Source: Proteobacteria bacterium UBA964 (GTDB taxonomy: Bacteria; Pseudomonadota; Gammaproteobacteria; Steroidobacterales; Steroidobacteraceae). From it: a stretch of DNA of 5,565 bases. The first letter of the stretch is position 1. Each line of letters starts with the position of its first letter. Where the stretch lies: NCBI GenBank assembly GCA_002292945.1, contig DBCG01000085.1, positions 25,769-31,333 of the forward strand, given 5' to 3'. Made by a program: the position numbers and the translations under genes. Below the pieces are notes generated by a model. The model was not told the DNA's origin and did no database searches. It saw only the letters and a program-made list of their open reading frames with translations. Positions 1-4,922 of the stretch are shown here, piece by piece.

Positions 1-567
1 GAGCCACAGGCTCGCGAGCGCCGTCAGCCCGAGCGCCATCAGCAACATCGAGAGGCGCACGTTCGGCACGGCCAGCGGGCCGAGCTTCCGCTGTGCCGGT
101 GGCAGCGGTAGCAGGCGGAAGCGCTCGCCATCCTCGCTGGTGAGCGTCGGAAATCGTTGAGGGCTGCGCACGATCACATCCGGGAATCCGGTCAAGGCCG
201 TGGTGCGGCCGGCAGTCAGTGCACTATGCGAGTCCGGGGGGATCGGCCGGCCGAGCAGCTCGAGACCCCAATCGTCGATGATCAGTAGTCGCGGCGGACC
301 GCGACGGGCGGATGCTGCGCCACGACCCGAGGGGTCTTGGGCGCGCGCCCAGGCCGCAAGACCTTCGCGTCCGCCTTCGGCGAGCGCTACCGCCGCCGAC
401 TGGACGGCGATCCGCATGTCGTTGCGTGCGGCTTCGCGCTCGGCGTTGAGGTACCAGGAAGTGATCGCGACCGCGCTGAGCACGACCGCGCAAAGGGTGG
501 CGAAGAACGCCAGAAAGATGCGCCACGCGAGCCGCGAGGTGAAAGGGTTGCGGGCGGGACGCGTCAC
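1..567 (-). CDS. cpxA: CpxA-type sensor histidine kinase, N-terminal part (cut by window edge)
   Basis: Membrane sensor kinase that would phosphorylate the adjacent CpxR in response to envelope stress. Only the first 189 codons are present; the HAMP, dimerisation and ATPase domains lie beyond the left edge. Seen: a short basic N-terminus, a first transmembrane helix at about residues 17-37 (IFLAFFATLCAVVLSAVAIT), a periplasmic region of about 130 residues (38-170) and the start of a second helix (about 172-189, SMLLMALGLTALASLWL). A stretch LLIIDDWGLEL at 94-104 resembles the LLLVTTEGRVI segment of E. coli CpxA, and the pattern around TM1 (LAWRIFLAFF) also fits. The chosen start is GTG at 567, whose last two bases belong to the cpxR stop (GTGA overlap), implying translational coupling; there is no strong ribosome binding site of its own. 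No kinase motif is visible, so the identity rests on position next to cpxR, topology and this limited resemblance. Confidence 0.85.
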   Translation of the reverse strand, partial: MTRPARNPFTSRLAWRIFLAFFATLCAVVLSAVAITSWYLNAEREAARNDMRIAVQSAAVALAEGGREGLAAWARAQDPSGRGAASARRGPPRLLIIDDWGLELLGRPIPPDSHSALTAGRTTALTGFPDVIVRSPQRFPTLTSEDGERFRLLPLPPAQRKLGPLAVPNVRLSMLLMALGLTALASLWL

Positions 568-1307
568 GGGATCACCGATTCGATGAGTTCGTAGCCGCTA
601 CCACGCACGGAACGGATCTCGACGCCGCCGCCGCTGCGCGCGATCTTGCGGCGCAGGTTGCTCACGTGGGTATCGATGGCGCGGTCATAGAGCGTGAGAC
701 GCCGACCGAGGGCTTGCTGGGTGAGCATGCTGCGCTCGACCGGTCCCTGCGAGTGCTGGGCGAGCGCGAGCAGCACCCGCCATTCCGCTCCGGTGACCTC
801 GAGCGTCGCACCGCGAAGCGAAGCACGACGATGGCGCAGGTCGAGCAGCAAGGGGCCGAGCTCGATATCGGTCTCTGTACTCGTGGCTCCGGCCGTGAGG
901 GGATCCGGGGTCATGATCGATGCCTCGGTCGGCGTTTGCGCCGCGGATCGGCGCAGCACAGCGCGGGCGCGTGCCGCGAGTTCCCGCGGATCGAAGGGCT
1001 TCGGCAGGTAATCGTCCGCACCGAGTTCGAGGCCGACGATGCGATCGATGGGCTCTCCGCGCGCAGTCAGCATCATCACAGGCAGGCGCGGATGACGGAC
1101 TCGCAGCTCACGGAGCAGATCGAGTCCGCTGCGACCGGGCAGCATGACATCGAGGACGATCAGGTCCGGCGCGCGTTGCGCAAGTGCGGCGAGCCCGGTG
1201 GCATCACCGTCGGCGGTGGCGACCGTGAAGCCCTCGGCGATCAGGTACTCGCCGAGCATGGCGGCGAGCTCCCGGTCGTCGTCGATGATTAGGATATGAC
1301 CCTGCAT
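564..1307 (-). CDS. cpxR: CpxR-type response regulator (OmpR family)
   Basis: DNA-binding response regulator of the Cpx envelope-stress pathway, 247 residues from the preferred start. The receiver domain (about 1-120) has the acidic pocket D9-D11, phospho-acceptor D53 (LIVLDVMLPG), T81 (MLTAR) and K103 (DDYLPKPF). A polar Thr/Ala/Pro linker covers about 121-150. The winged-helix domain has LEVTGAEW, the stretch ALGRRLTLYDRAIDTHVSNL and RRKI, and ends IRSVRGSGYEL. ALGRRLT-DRAID-H-SNLRRK is nearly the E. coli CpxR sequence (VLGKRLT-DRAID-H-SNLRRK), which separates it from other OmpR-family members. The ATG at 1307 is chosen because MQGHILIIDDD matches the family N-terminus; an in-frame ATG at 1355 would add 16 residues unrelated to the family and lacks a ribosome binding site. 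It is followed directly by cpxA and is divergent from the cpxP-like gene. The linker is somewhat longer than in E. coli CpxR (232 residues). Confidence 0.95.
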   Translation of the reverse strand: MQGHILIIDDDRELAAMLGEYLIAEGFTVATADGDATGLAALAQRAPDLIVLDVMLPGRSGLDLLRELRVRHPRLPVMMLTARGEPIDRIVGLELGADDYLPKPFDPRELAARARAVLRRSAAQTPTEASIMTPDPLTAGATSTETDIELGPLLLDLRHRRASLRGATLEVTGAEWRVLLALAQHSQGPVERSMLTQQALGRRLTLYDRAIDTHVSNLRRKIARSGGGVEIRSVRGSGYELIESVIP

Positions 1308-1391
1308 CCGGTCTCTGCTGGTGGCGGTCCTGTCGTCGATGGTGCCGAGGATCATGGGGCTTGGACAGGGTATGAAGCCACCTTCACACTA

Positions 1392-1408
1392 CTTTGCAGC
1401 ATCTTTGC
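1392..1408 (-). promoter_or_regulatory. Candidate CpxR box: 11-bp-spaced direct repeat in the cpxR/cpxP divergent region
   Basis: On the minus strand the sequence reads GCAAAG-ATGCT-GCAAAG, a perfect 6-base direct repeat with an 11-base period. OmpR-family regulators bind as head-to-tail dimers to direct repeats about 10-11 bp apart, and the described CpxR consensus is GTAAA-N(4-8)-GTAAA; this site differs by one base in each half (GCAAA-N6-GCAAA). It lies 85 bp upstream of the cpxR start and 92 bp upstream of the cpxP-like start, so one site could control both genes. On the minus strand a weak -35/-10 pair (TGCAAA, 17 bp, TCATAC) would overlap the right half-site. On the plus strand a weak -10 (TAGAGT, 1443-1448) lies about 35 bp downstream. 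Binding is an inference. Confidence 0.5.
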
Positions 1409-1485
1409 GGAAACTTGGTGCCACTGCCCGGTCAGACGATTGTAGAGTCTGCGACATCGTGCCGCAGCGTATCGGCCCCGTCTTC

Positions 1486-1492
1486 GAGAGGA
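1486..1492 (+). promoter_or_regulatory. Ribosome binding site that fixes the cpxP-like start
   Basis: GAGAGGA ends 8 bases before the ATG at 1501. The open frame extends upstream to 1321, but the residues that would be added have no signal-peptide character and no ribosome binding site, whereas the ATG at 1501 begins a clean signal peptide. This supports 1501 as the true start. Confidence 0.8.
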
Positions 1493-1500
1493 TCTTCCAG

Positions 1501-2253
1501 ATGACCCAGACATCCCGCAATCGTCCCGTGCTCTGCGCCCTGTTGTTGTCCGCAGCGGCCATCGTCCCCGGCTTCGCCGAGCAGGCGCCGCCCGCCGTGG
1601 TCCGACCTGCTGAGGTCAAAACTCCCGAGGTCCGTGTGGAGCGCCGCATCGTCATCGTCGACGAGAACGGCGTCCAGAGCGAACTCGGTCCGGAGGTCAT
1701 CGACGACCCGCAGGTACAGAACGAGATCCGTCGCTTGCGTGGCGCAGGCCCGCCTGACGGCCGCGTCCAAGGCCCGGTCGGCGAAGGTCCGCGCCGTATC
1801 ATGATGATCCGTCGCGGCGATGGCCCCGGGGTCGGTGGTGATCGAGGCAAGGGCCGTGGCGGTCCGGCGGCGCGCATGCAGCGCATGGCCGATGAACTCG
1901 GTCTCTCGCCGGCGCAGCGCAAGCAGGTGCGCGACATCTACGAGGGCGTGCGACCGCAGATGGACGCGACGCGCAGCCAGATGCGCATCGAGCGGCAGCG
2001 GCTGCGCGATGCAAGCCCCGGCTCACGCGATCATGCTGCCACGGTGGCGGCCGCCTCCAAGCGGATCGGCGACTTGTCGGCCCAAGCCGCGCAGCAGCGC
2101 GGCGAACTCGAGCGCAAGGTGTGGCAGGTGCTGACGCCGGAGCAGCGGGCCAAGGCTGATGCCCAGCGCGCCGAGAGCCGCAAGCGCCGCGATGAACAGG
2201 CCGATCGGCTTGAGCGCCGTGTCCGTGAGCTGCGGGGACAGGGCTCACGCTGA
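1501..2253 (+). CDS. cpxP: Periplasmic CpxP/Spy-family protein with long N-terminal extension
   Basis: Predicted secreted protein of 250 residues. A Sec signal peptide (R6, R8, then hydrophobic 9-25) probably ends after GFA at 24-26. Residues 27-125 are an extension containing ERRIVIVDENG (about 47-57) and RRIMMIRRGDG (about 98-108), then a Gly/Arg-rich stretch GGDRGKGRGGP (112-122). The C-terminal part (about 125-250) is charged and predicted helical, with two LTxxQ-type motifs: LSPAQR at 135-140 and LTPEQR at 211-216. This paired motif in a helical periplasmic protein is the hallmark of CpxP/Spy (PF07813), in which the helices form a cradle-shaped dimer. E. coli CpxP inhibits CpxA and binds misfolded proteins; the same role is inferred from divergence from cpxR-cpxA. 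At 250 residues it is much longer than E. coli CpxP (about 166) because of the extension. It could equally be called Spy-like; the symbol rests on context. A strong terminator follows 37 bases after the stop. Confidence 0.85.
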   Translation: MTQTSRNRPVLCALLLSAAAIVPGFAEQAPPAVVRPAEVKTPEVRVERRIVIVDENGVQSELGPEVIDDPQVQNEIRRLRGAGPPDGRVQGPVGEGPRRIMMIRRGDGPGVGGDRGKGRGGPAARMQRMADELGLSPAQRKQVRDIYEGVRPQMDATRSQMRIERQRLRDASPGSRDHAATVAAASKRIGDLSAQAAQQRGELERKVWQVLTPEQRAKADAQRAESRKRRDEQADRLERRVRELRGQGSR

Positions 2254-2290
2254 TCGTCGTAAGTCCGGTCCGCCTTGGCGGATGACAGGC

Positions 2291-2327
2291 AAAAAAAACC
2301 CGGGACGATGTCGTCCCGGGTTTTTTT
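2291..2327. terminator. Bidirectional intrinsic terminator between cpxP and the HU-like gene
   Basis: A 9-bp perfect stem CCCGGGACG / CGTCCCGGG (2299-2307 and 2312-2320) with an ATGT loop is bounded by eight A on the left and seven T on the right. It is a rho-independent terminator readable from both strands, as suits the two converging genes: 37 bases after the cpxP stop and 18 bases after the HU stop. Confidence 0.95.
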
Positions 2328-2345
2328 CAAGCGATGAAGTTCAGG

Positions 2346-2657
2346 TCAGTTGACCATGTTCTTCAGGTTCTTGAGCGGCAGAGCGCGGATCTTCTTCGAG
2401 GCGGGCTTCGCCTTGAAGGTCATCTTGTCGCCCGTGAAGGGGTTGATGCCCTCACGCGCCTTGGTGGCGGGCTTCTTGACGACCTTGAACTTGGCCACGC
2501 CCGGCATCGTGAACAGGCTGTTCGCGCGCAGGCTCTTCTTGATCACTGCGTGGAGGGAATCGAACACCGAGGACACGGCCTTGCGCGAGAGACCGGTGTC
2601 CTTCGCGATCTGGTTGAGGATGTCCGACTTGGTCGGCGGTCCGGCCTTTTTCGCCAT
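2346..2657 (-). CDS. HU/IHF-family DNA-binding protein
   Basis: Small basic histone-like protein (103 residues) expected to bind and bend DNA as a dimer in the nucleoid. An N-terminal KK stretch is followed by the helical dimerisation part (about 9-45: TKSDILNQIAKDTGLSRKAV), then FTMPGVAKFKVVKKPAT (49-65) and the beta-arm region REGINPFTGDKM (68-79). P73 occupies the place of the arm-tip proline that intercalates between base pairs in HU and IHF. The C-terminus is KPASKKIRALPLKNLKNM, a Lys-rich tail helix. The arm has GINPFTG rather than the RNPQTG of classic HU, placing it in the divergent HU-like subgroup with long basic ends rather than HupA/HupB or IhfA/IhfB proper. The ATG at 2657 is supported by AGGAGAA at 2665-2671. 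It stands alone, convergent with cpxP and 152 bases downstream of yggT, with its own upstream AT-richer region. Confidence 0.95.
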   Translation of the reverse strand: MAKKAGPPTKSDILNQIAKDTGLSRKAVSSVFDSLHAVIKKSLRANSLFTMPGVAKFKVVKKPATKAREGINPFTGDKMTFKAKPASKKIRALPLKNLKNMVN

Positions 2658-2664
2658 CTTGGAA

Positions 2665-2671
2665 TTCTCCT
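2665..2671 (-). promoter_or_regulatory. Strong ribosome binding site of the HU-like gene
   Basis: On the minus strand AGGAGAA lies 7 bases before the ATG at 2657. It is the strongest Shine-Dalgarno sequence in the window, in keeping with an abundant nucleoid protein. Confidence 0.85.
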
Positions 2672-2712
2672 GATATTAATGGAAGCGCGGCGGCCCGCGC
2701 GTTGTGATTCAA

Positions 2713-2747
2713 GGGGAAACATAGCATAAAGACGCTATGGGGGAAAA
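2713..2747. promoter_or_regulatory. Candidate promoter/operator of the HU-like gene: inverted repeat with flanking direct repeats
   Basis: A perfect inverted repeat CATAGC (2720-2725), 8-base spacer, GCTATG (2734-2739) lies about 63-82 bases upstream of the HU start. Each arm is followed or preceded on the plus strand by GGGGAAA (2713-2719 and 2740-2746), giving a 27-base direct repeat period. The block is much richer in A/T than its surroundings, and on the minus strand it contains -10-like hexamers (TATGCT, TATGTT), although no convincing -35 was found. It may be a regulator binding site overlapping the promoter; the protein that would bind is unknown. Confidence 0.4.
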
Positions 2748-2809
2748 TCATTTCCGCGTCGGGGCAGGGGAGCACGGCCATTCCGCAACGCATCTCGTGC
2801 GCAGCATGG

Positions 2810-3340
2810 TCAGCGCAGCAGGATCAGCAGCACCTGGATGATGATGCCGGCCCACATCGGCGACAGGTCGAGTCCGGCGACATTGGGGACGGCGCGCCGG
2901 ATCCGGCGGAGGATGGGCTCGCACAGCGCGTCAAGGATGTCCAACAAGGGGGAATCGACGCCGGGCGCGATCATCGAGAGGAGTGCGTAGGCGAAGATCG
3001 CCCAGAAGTAGAGCCATAAGGCTGAGCGCAGCACCTCGAGCGCAGCCGTCATCAGCCAAGTGCCACCGTCGGGAAGGTCCATTCCCGCGGCGAGTCGCAG
3101 CGCACCGGTCTGCAGCAGCGCGACGGCGAACACCGACACCAACGAGGCGGTATCGACCCGACCGATCGACGGCAAGACGCGCCGCAGCGGCAGCACCAGC
3201 CAGTTGGTCAGCTGCATCACGGCCCCGACCACCGGATTGCGCAGATTGCTGCGGTTCCATTGCAGCAGGAGCCGCAGCAGGAACACCCAGAAAAGCAGGG
3301 AGAAGAGCGTATCGATGAGGAACACGAAGGCGGATTGCAT
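2810..3340 (-). CDS. yggT: YggT-family integral membrane protein
   Basis: Inner-membrane protein of 176 residues, YggT family (PF02325), close to the usual length of the two-repeat proteobacterial form (188 in E. coli). Hydrophobic segments are visible at about 5-27, 64-86, 97-125 and 160-175. The family signature appears twice: repeat 1 has LRLLLQWNRSNLRNP and then TNWLVLPLRRVLPSIGRVD (to residue 63); repeat 2 has LLDILDALCEPILRRIR, then P152, G156 and LDLSPM (157-162). The biochemical role is not established; family members have been linked to membrane and osmotic or ion homeostasis and, in chloroplasts and some bacteria, to membrane complex assembly or division. The ATG at 3340 is 2 bases after the proC stop, with AGGAG inside the end of proC, so it is translated from the same operon. 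There is no clear terminator behind it before the HU promoter region. Confidence 0.93.
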   Translation of the reverse strand: MQSAFVFLIDTLFSLLFWVFLLRLLLQWNRSNLRNPVVGAVMQLTNWLVLPLRRVLPSIGRVDTASLVSVFAVALLQTGALRLAAGMDLPDGGTWLMTAALEVLRSALWLYFWAIFAYALLSMIAPGVDSPLLDILDALCEPILRRIRRAVPNVAGLDLSPMWAGIIIQVLLILLR

Positions 3341-3342
3341 GT

Positions 3343-4182
3343 TCAGGCTCCTGACGCGGCGGCTGCCAACTCGCGACCGCGTGCCACGGCGGCTTCCACA
3401 GCCCGCGCCACCGACCGACCGAGGCCATCGGCCTCGAATTGTGCCAAAGCCGCGGCGGTCGTGCCGCCGCGCGAGGTGACCGATTCTCGCAATGCCGCCA
3501 GGTGCGGGTCTGCCGCGGCCATCGCGCCCGCCCCCGCCAGCGTCGCGGCGGCGAGGCGGTCTGCGACCTCTGCGGGCAGGCCTTGCGCGCGGCCGGCTTC
3601 GGCGAGAGCCTCGGCGAGACGGAAGAAATAGGCGGGCCCGCTGCCGCAGACCGCCGTGACGGCGTCCATGAGCCCTTCGTCCTCGATCCAGGCGACCATG
3701 CCGGCCGCCCCCAGCACCGAGGCGGCGCGCGCCCGGTCTGCGGCGGACACATCGGGTGGCGCATGGAGGCCGGTCGCGCCGACGCCCAGCATCGCGGGCC
3801 GGTTCGGCATCGCGCGCACGACCGGCGAGCCCCCTGCGGCGCCGAGCGCATCGCGCAGCTGAGCGACCGTGAGGCCGGCGGCGATCGAGATCAGCAGTGG
3901 GCGGCGGCGGGCGAGCACCTCCTGAAGCGGCCGAAGTGCGGCGAACATGTCCTGCGGCTTGACCGCCAACAAGAGGATCCCGGCATCTTCGGCGACGGCG
4001 AGGTTGTCGGCGACCGCCCTGATCCCGAGCTCGGTGGCGAGCGCGCTGCGCCGCGCTGCATCGGGTTCCCCGACGGTGATGGTTGCCGGATCAGCACCCT
4101 GCCGCAGCAGCGCCACGACCAAGGCGCGGCCCATATGCCCACCCCCCAGGAAGCCGATAGGTTCGCCGCTGCCGCGCATCAT
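3343..4182 (-). CDS. proC: Pyrroline-5-carboxylate reductase
   Basis: Last enzyme of proline synthesis: reduces 1-pyrroline-5-carboxylate to proline with NAD(P)H in the cytoplasm. The protein has 279 residues, the normal length. The N-terminal Rossmann fold carries the dinucleotide motif IGFLGGGHMG (9-18) and LLLAVKPQ (69-76). RAMPNRPA is at 122-129. The C-terminal dimerisation and active-site domain has TAVCGSGPAYFF (175-186) and VTSRGGTTAAAL (234-245), the substrate-binding loop of the family. The usual MPNTPA is MPNRPA here, a Thr to Arg difference. The start ATG at 4182 overlaps the yggS stop in an ATGA arrangement; a second ATG immediately follows (4179), so the exact first residue is ambiguous by one. 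It sits between yggS and yggT, the order found in many bacteria. Confidence 0.97.
   Translation of the reverse strand: MMRGSGEPIGFLGGGHMGRALVVALLRQGADPATITVGEPDAARRSALATELGIRAVADNLAVAEDAGILLLAVKPQDMFAALRPLQEVLARRRPLLISIAAGLTVAQLRDALGAAGGSPVVRAMPNRPAMLGVGATGLHAPPDVSAADRARAASVLGAAGMVAWIEDEGLMDAVTAVCGSGPAYFFRLAEALAEAGRAQGLPAEVADRLAAATLAGAGAMAAADPHLAALRESVTSRGGTTAAALAQFEADGLGRSVARAVEAAVARGRELAAAASGA
3348..3352 (-). promoter_or_regulatory. Ribosome binding site of yggT inside the proC 3' end
   Basis: AGGAG on the minus strand lies 7 bases before the yggT ATG and within the last codons of proC, showing that yggT translation starts at 3340 and is embedded in the proC transcript. Confidence 0.75.
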
Positions 4183-4922
4183 GGGCCTGATTGTAGTCGT
4201 TCACCGAAGAGCGCGGTGCCCAGCCTGACCAGCGTCGAACCCTCCGCGATCGCACTCTCGAGGTCACCGCTCATGCCCATCGAGAGGGTGTCCATGGATG
4301 GGTGGATCGCCCGCGAGTCCGCCAACAGGCGAGCGAGCTGCGCAAACCAGTGCCGTTGCGCCGTCGGCTCGTGTTCGGCGGGGGGGACCGCCATCAGGCC
4401 GCGCAGTCGCAGTCGCGACGAGGCCGCCACGGCTGCGAGAACGGACGGCAGCTCCGCGATCGAGACGCCACCTTTGCCCGGCTCATCCTCGAGGCGCACC
4501 TGGACGCATACCTGCAGGGGTGCCGCACCCGAGGGCCGTTGGGCCGCCAGCCGTTCCGCGAGCTTGACCCGATCGACGGTGTGCACCCAGTCGAAGTTCT
4601 CGGCCACCGCCCGGGTCTTGTTGGATTGCAGTTGACCGATGAAATGCCAGGTGAGCTTCAGTTCGCTGAGCACACCGATCTTGGGCAACGCTTCTTGCAG
4701 GTAATTCTCTCCGAAGTCGCGCTGACCGAGGCGGGCGAGCGTTGCGACCGCCTCGGCCGGCTGGGTCTTGGATACGGCCACCAAGGTGATCCCAGCAGGG
4801 TCGCGCCCGGCGGCGGCGGCGGCGGCTGTCAACCGCATCAGCGCGCCCCGAAGCCGCGCGGCCGCGATACCTTCGGCCCTGCCGTCCGTGGTGGTCTCAG
4901 GTGTCGAAGACGGTATAGGCAT
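4179..4922 (-). CDS. yggS: YggS/PLPBP family pyridoxal phosphate homeostasis protein
   Basis: Cytoplasmic PLP-binding protein without known enzymatic activity, which keeps vitamin B6 and amino/keto acid pools in balance (YggS in E. coli, PipY in cyanobacteria, PROSC in humans). It is a single TIM-barrel domain like the N-terminal domain of alanine racemase. Seen, numbering from the ATG at 4922 (247 residues): VAVSKTQP (48-55) with PLP-lysine K52, RDFGENYLQE, LTWHFIGQLQSNKTR, VHTVDRVKLAERL, LRGLMAVPP, and the phosphate-binding C-terminus LSMGMSGDLESAIAEGSTLVRLGTALFG. The start is uncertain: ATG at 4922 overlaps pyrK by 26 bases and has no good ribosome binding site; ATG at 4937 adds five residues. 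The first 18 or so residues are not conserved in the family. The stop overlaps proC (ATGA). Cotranscription with proC is typical and fits the shared link to amino acid metabolism. Confidence 0.95.
   Translation of the reverse strand: MPIPSSTPETTTDGRAEGIAAARLRGALMRLTAAAAAAGRDPAGITLVAVSKTQPAEAVATLARLGQRDFGENYLQEALPKIGVLSELKLTWHFIGQLQSNKTRAVAENFDWVHTVDRVKLAERLAAQRPSGAAPLQVCVQVRLEDEPGKGGVSIAELPSVLAAVAASSRLRLRGLMAVPPAEHEPTAQRHWFAQLARLLADSRAIHPSMDTLSMGMSGDLESAIAEGSTLVRLGTALFGERLQSGP

Noticed and set aside
224..526. 100-codon minus-strand open frame over the cpxA region
   Set aside because: It is in a different frame from the GTG-initiated cpxA frame, which is open from 567 to the window edge and encodes the expected two membrane segments; the other frame is Arg-rich with no such pattern.
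1321..1500. In-frame upstream extension of the cpxP-like gene (GTG at 1321)
   Set aside because: The added 60 residues would bury the signal peptide, have no ribosome binding site and cover the divergent promoter region; the ATG at 1501 has GAGAGGA at the right distance.
2740..2809. Possible terminator after yggT
   Set aside because: Only a 4-bp stem (CGCA/TGCG) without a T-run was found, so transcription from yggT into the HU gene cannot be excluded but no terminator is called.
3439..4635. 398-codon open frame on the plus strand
   Set aside because: It lies antisense to proC and yggS, both of which have complete family motifs on the minus strand. Its translation is Arg/Ala/Gly-rich without recognisable motifs, as expected from the reverse frame of GC-rich genes.
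4808..4825. (CGG)6 simple repeat
   Set aside because: It lies within yggS and encodes part of an alanine run in the N-terminal helix, common in GC-rich Ala-rich proteins. Slippage is possible but nothing indicates phase variation.
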